Notes under the pieces: model-generated
Databases searched by the model: none
Told to the model about the DNA's origin: nothing
Seen by the model: only the letters and a program-made list of their open reading frames with translations
Shown here: positions 59,639 through 64,000 of the stretch, in pieces
Layout of the letters: each line of letters starts with the position of its first letter
Position numbering within the stretch: the first letter of the stretch is position 1
Translations under genes and position numbers: made by a program
Origin: Larix kaempferi
Lineage: Eukaryota; Streptophyta; Pinopsida; Pinales; Pinaceae
Direction of reading: 5' to 3'
Assembly (NCBI GenBank): GCA_027924585.1
Contig: BSBM01000964.1
Coordinates: 3,438,501-3,502,500 of the forward strand
Length of the DNA: 64,000 bases

Positions 59639-59684
<46 letters not shown>
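59639..59684. repeat. (AT)23 microsatellite
   Basis: An uninterrupted AT dinucleotide run of 46 bases. Confidence 0.98.
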
Positions 59685-59686
<2 letters not shown>

Positions 59687-59689
59687 TCT

Positions 59690-61000
59690 TTATATTTCTA
59701 TTTCTAATATGGAAATTTTGATTTTTGTCATGGTCTAGTTGTCTCTCCTTATTAACTAAACTTGACTCGGTCATGGTTTTTTGGGCCCGTGATATTTGGT
59801 GGTCCATGGTAATGCCCCATTGTATTGCTTGTGGCCAAGTCTATTTAAAAGTTTCCTACCTTCTTTTCCATTATGTGTGTGCTTCAATTAATCATTATGT
59901 TTATTATATTTTTTGGTTTATTATATTTTTGTAAACTTTTTAGTTTGTATTATATGAGGTAACATATGAGAATTCAATATTTCATATAGTTATATTTAAA
60001 TGTTATTTTAAAAAAAATCAACTATTATTATGATCAGTAAAATTAAGATTTAAACGTCAAATAAAAAGCAAATAATTTATGGATTTCTATTTTTTTTTAA
60101 AGTTTCTTATGTTTTGTATCCTTTCTAAATCAACTACTATCTCCTCTTTTCTATGCAATGAGTAAACACTATATTCATGGTTTTCATAATTCTTCCAGAC
60201 GTTGGTTTGTGAATTATGAGATGAATTAATATAGGAGAGTTATGTTAACAAAACGACATGCATAACTACATGGTGTTGCAGGTCGTCGAGCAAATTGATT
60301 AGAATGTGGAATAATGATTGTTGTTTTTTAAGTATTTTATTATATTGTGATATTTATTTCAAAATAAAGTAAAGAAATAATTTTTATTAAGGATTACATT
60401 ATTTATATACTATAATAAATTTATAATATAATTTATTTATTTTATATATATGGTAATTTTGGTATTTTTTTTTTTTTTAGTATAGAAATAATTTGATACA
60501 ATAAACAAAGTAATTTCTTAAATTTTAATAGATCAAAATAATTATTATTATTATCATTATTATACACATATTCCACTTCATAACTTTATATATACCACCA
60601 TAGATTCATCTTAAATGGAGGGATCAAATCTCTTAAAATGCAACTCCTTTTTAGAGTGAAAATGTTGAGGAAGTTTTTCAATTTATCTAATTTGTGTAGT
60701 TTTATAAATCTGTAGTTGTAAATGTTTTAAATAGAAGACATGTGAATTTTTATAACATTTTATTATTTTTTAAAAATGACACTTGTCATCTCTAGGATGA
60801 GCACATAAGGAGCTACACATATCCCCATATTAGGATGCAAAATGTGCCTCTTCAACCAAGACAAAATTGAAATCCTAATCATGAACATATTGTAATGAAA
60901 CATACTATTTATGAGTCATAAAAAGTGATATATACACCTTTTCATTTTACTTTTATGTTAATTTGAAGAATGCATATTCCTTAATTCAATTTCAATTTCT
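59690..61000. other. AT-rich intergenic DNA, no gene seen
   Basis: A 69-codon frame at 59725-59934 (MSWSSCLSLLTKLDSVMVFW) has no recognisable domain and ends in hydrophobic AT-rich sequence. Not called. Confidence 0.5.
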
Positions 61001-61069
61001 TGTAATATCCCAAGAAAATGTTACTTTTGTTTTACGTTTATTTTTCTAAAAAGCCAATTCAGTTTGACA

Positions 61070-61425
61070 GGTGTTGAGCAAATGAACTTTGGAGCATCTA
61101 GACTGTTTATTTGGGTGTTGAGCAAGTGAGCTCTAAATATCACCTAAAATTATTTTTATTATTGCCTTATTAAAAGATGTTGAACAAGTGAGCTTTGGAG
61201 TTGTACTAGTTAACTGGTGTTGAGCATAAGCTCTGGAGCATCGGGACTATTGATTTAATTGGTGTTGAGCATAATCTCTAGAGAACCCAGACCATTGATT
61301 TAATAGTGTTGACCAAGTGAGCTCTGGAGCACTATTAGTTGAGTGAGTGTTGAGCAGTAATGATCTGGAGCACTTAGACTCATGGTGATTAACTCATGTT
61401 GAGCTGAGAGGTCTGGAGCATCAGT
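61070..61425. repeat. Tandem repeat of about 42-63 bp, 8 degenerate units (GTGTTGAGCA)
   Basis: TGTTGAGCA or a near variant occurs at about 61074, 61116, 61178, 61212, 61262, 61306, 61349 and 61397, each followed by a GAGCTCTGGAGCA-type block. Confidence 0.8.
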
Positions 61426-62650
61426 AATCCATTGATTAAACTAAATTATCTAATTTATTATTTTAAACTGATTATGATTGCCAGTCAAAGAGGGACCGAG
61501 CATGCAAGATTTTAGAATGGTCAAGTAGTTGATAACTAAGATAAACTAGATGCTATGATGAGTAAAAATCCTACTTTTATTAAATAAAGATAAAATAAAT
61601 TGTGAGATTTTAAAAAAAAGTAAATTATTAATTAACGATAAAAACATAATAGTGAGTGTGTCTAACAACTAGACTGGGTGATTTAAACCTAATTCCTAGA
61701 ATCCTTTCCTCATAAAATCTTATAAGTAGTAGTAAGAGAAACATTGCAAGGGGCGAGTGTTTCCAAGTTCACTAGAGGGTTCAATCGTGATTCTTTGAGC
61801 ACTGAGATTACCAAATTGTATGATATTTGGTGTGTCCCAGAGAGAGAACTATGGGAATATTAGGGAACATTGTCTTAGAAGATCCACTCAAAAGGATGGT
61901 AAATGGTCCTTGTGACTACTCTGCTATTAGTAAAAAGATAGCAAATTTACCCTAGGCCTTCTAGTTCTTGTCATGCTCGGTTCGACTCGGGGGTGGCTTG
62001 TTGAACAAACCATAAATAGTTTTAGGTCTACGGTTGGGTGGAACGTGACAGTTTCCAAGTCAGTCGGAAAGCAATTAAAGGACTGATAAGTATCTTCATG
62101 ACATTATTGTTCATTCAAAGATTATATTTTTAGATATCTAAATTGATTCTCTTTATATTTTGTTAATGCAATATTCTTGTTAAAATCTATATACTATGAT
62201 TTAATATAAATATGTTAGATATGTTTAGAAAAATCAGATTGTGTTCTCCAGCAGATTTAATATATTTTGTGGAAATAAATTATGTTAAATATTATGGTTT
62301 CAAATTTTAGTCATGCATATTTAATTTACAAACTATCATAATTGCTTATAGGACTTACATATAATCATTGGAATAATTATTTATCCATGATACATGGGTT
62401 ATCTTTTAATTCCAAATTAGTGTTTAAAATATCATACCATAGTTATCTATCATATCTCGGAAGAAAACTCTCGTTTTGCCTATATAGATAGAGAATCCTA
62501 GAACTAGATGCTCAGACCAAGTCACTAAACTCTAAATAGGATGTTTAATATATATATATATATATAAGTTATATATATTAAATATAGAAATCCTAAATTT
62601 TAAACCAATATTTCATCAAACGTTAAAAACCATGTAAATCATCAAACTAA

Positions 62651-62920
62651 ACAGTCAGGGTCACGCTTGACCAAGGATCGAATCCTATAAAGATCGATTT
62701 CAATTCACACACAGTCAGGGTCACGCTTCCAGTGTTTGTTCAGGGATCGAGTCCCGTAAAGAACGAATTTTAATTCATACACAAGCAGGGTCATAGTCCC
62801 AACGTTTGACTAGGGATCGAATCTCGTAGCATCGAAATTCCAATTCATACAGAGGAAGGGTCATGTTTCAAGCGATTGATCAGGGATCGAATCCCGTAGA
62901 ACAAAAAATCCAAGTGCTGG
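62651..62920. repeat. Tandem repeat, 70 bp x 4 (first unit 60 bp)
   Basis: Unit starts are at 62651, 62711, 62781 and 62851 (ACAGTCAGGGTCACGCTT and variants). Each contains the palindromic AGGGATCGAATCCCGT (most variants keep GGATCGAATCC) and ends in AATTCATACA. The first unit lacks ten bases. They are too regular to be chance and have no open frame of note. Confidence 0.88.
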
Positions 62921-62940
62921 TGCAAGGTAATGATACCCAC

Positions 62941-63740
62941 TTATGACACATCAATTGCAATGGCATGTTGTGAAAACATAAATCTTATCATTAAAATGAA
63001 TTGTTAGAGGTACTTACAAAAGCATTTAGAATTAGGTGTAAAAAGATGAAATGTAGAAAAATGGACCACCTTCCAGAATATATAACTTTTATTTATGTAA
63101 AGTGGTATAACCACCCCAAAAGGTCATTATTTTAATATTGGTATGCTATTTTTTCTCTAAAACATAATGCACATGTTTGTATTGGCCCATCGGTTTGTTA
63201 TGTAAATTGTCAATTTATGGGGAAAAAAATATGTATAGGCGTAGACAACAGATGAATCTTGTGCAGGGCTATTTTTTCAAAATTTTAAAAGTTAATTTTA
63301 TATTTTTTTTAAATTACGAAAGTCAGTGAACCCTTAAAATGACATGGTCAAGTGTTTCTCCACCATATCATGGTCTGAACATAATCATTTTTTTTAGCTT
63401 GTAGGTATTCTTGTACTCTTGTACAGGTTCTTTTCCATTCTTGAAATAGGTAAGACAATCAAAAGTTATAGGCCAAATAAACGACCTATGTTTTTTACAA
63501 ATTTGACATGAGTGTAGTTAAAAATGAATTAAAAATAGAAACAGTAATAGATCTATTCAAAAAATCTATTGTTAGAATCTACACAGAGAGCTCGACAACT
63601 GTGTGGAATTTCATCAGTAGTGCACAAGTGGAGCATATGCGAAACTAAGCATGAAAAACATGAAGTTACATAAATTATTTTTCTCCGCCATAAATTAGAC
63701 CAAGTCTGAAGGTTTGGAAATCCAAATCTAATACCAAACC
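62941..63740. other. Intergenic DNA, no gene seen
   Basis: No coding segment, repeat or RNA gene is recognised. Confidence 0.5.
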
Positions 63741-63749
63741 TCCAAGGGC

Positions 63750-64000
63750 ACTGAAAATAATTTGAATCAAGACACGCGTGCGCAAAAATGCATGCACACT
63801 AAGAGGCGTGCATGCGTTTCTATGTGCACACATGTTATAGCGTGCACGTGTTATGTTTTACACCTTAATTTTTATGTATATCTCCCTAAACCCCCCCCCC
63901 CCCCTCTCTATAACCCCACCTCCCTTCTCTTCCTATCCACCCAATCCCCCCCTTCTATTCCACTCTACCCAATCCCTCCTCCCTCCCTCACCCCTCTCTT
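63750..64000 (+). promoter_or_regulatory. GCG/TGCA-rich block followed by C-rich leader at the window edge
   Basis: ACACGCGTGCGCAAAAATGC, GAGGCGTGCATGCG and GCGTGCACGTG (63773-63852) are followed by a C-run (about 63891-63904) and a CT-rich stretch with CTCTATAACCCC. The architecture resembles the upstream region and leader at 43255-43600, suggesting the start of a related gene or element running off the window. Confidence 0.35.

Larger units (their letters stand above)
61001..62940 (+). mobile_element. LTR-like segment, probably from a gypsy element
   Basis: TGTAATATCCCAAG at 61001 resembles the TGTAACATACCC LTR start of element A. The segment has a TATA-like stretch (ATAAAATCTTATAAG near 61714) and a GGTTCGACTCGGGGGTGGC block near 61979 that recalls CAGGCTCGGGGGTTC near 5998. 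It contains two internal tandem arrays. No right end, PBS or coding domain was found, so it is either truncated or a diverged solo LTR. Confidence 0.4.

Noticed and set aside
62651-62920. GGATCGAATCC motifs resembling tRNA T-arms
   Set aside because: No acceptor, D or anticodon stems can be placed around them, and they recur as parts of a 70 bp tandem repeat.

Overview
This is nuclear DNA from a land plant with a large, repeat-rich genome. The evidence is nested Ty3/gypsy elements primed by initiator Met-tRNA, a chromodomain integrase, a CACTA transposon, very long AT-rich intergenic stretches and widely spaced plant-type splice sites. A gymnosperm is possible but nothing proves it. No rRNA, tRNA, organelle or bacterial gene was recognised. 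Almost everything identifiable is mobile or decayed mobile DNA.

1-9,905: a chromovirus-type Ty3/gypsy element on the + strand (element A): truncated 5' LTR, PBS, gag, protease, RT-RNase H, integrase with chromodomain, polypurine tract, and a very long 3' LTR (5,358-9,720). A second PBS and start of gag follow that LTR, so the order is LTR-internal-LTR-internal. 9,906-12,380: element B, another gypsy element (LTR, PBS, gag, protease), sits in that second internal piece. 12,381-about 19,201: element C, a minus-strand gypsy deletion derivative, interrupts B. 15,021-18,906: a 3.9 kb solo LTR (D) with GAACT on both sides interrupts the gag of C. This is a four-level nest.

20,678-33,528: a 12.85 kb CACTA (En/Spm-type) element with AGT on both sides, diagnostic ends and subterminal CACCAC repeats. 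I see no transposase in it. It holds a satellite-like array with a period near 330 bp (about 23.5-28.2 kb, with diverged relatives on both sides) and, near its right end, exon-like fragments of an unidentified gene (31.1-32.9 kb) behind a telobox palindrome and a 3 x 60 bp repeat.

33.5-43.2 kb: AT-rich intergenic DNA with tandem duplications (433 bp x2, 843 bp x2 and shorter ones). 43.2-48.2 kb: an unrecognised multi-exon gene or pseudogene on the + strand, with a GCG/TGCA-rich upstream segment, good splice signals and three in-frame stops. 48.6-51.7 kb: a diverged relative of the element A LTR, followed at 51,739 by another LTR-like start. 53-64 kb: AT-rich DNA with many local duplications, an unrecognised intact 132-codon ORF at 56,234, and an LTR-like segment at 61-63 kb with two internal tandem arrays. 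The last 250 bases resemble the leader of the 43 kb gene.

A theme across the window is that premature stops in the old coding sequences are mostly single C-to-T changes, especially CAG to TAG, as expected from long-term cytosine methylation of silenced DNA.
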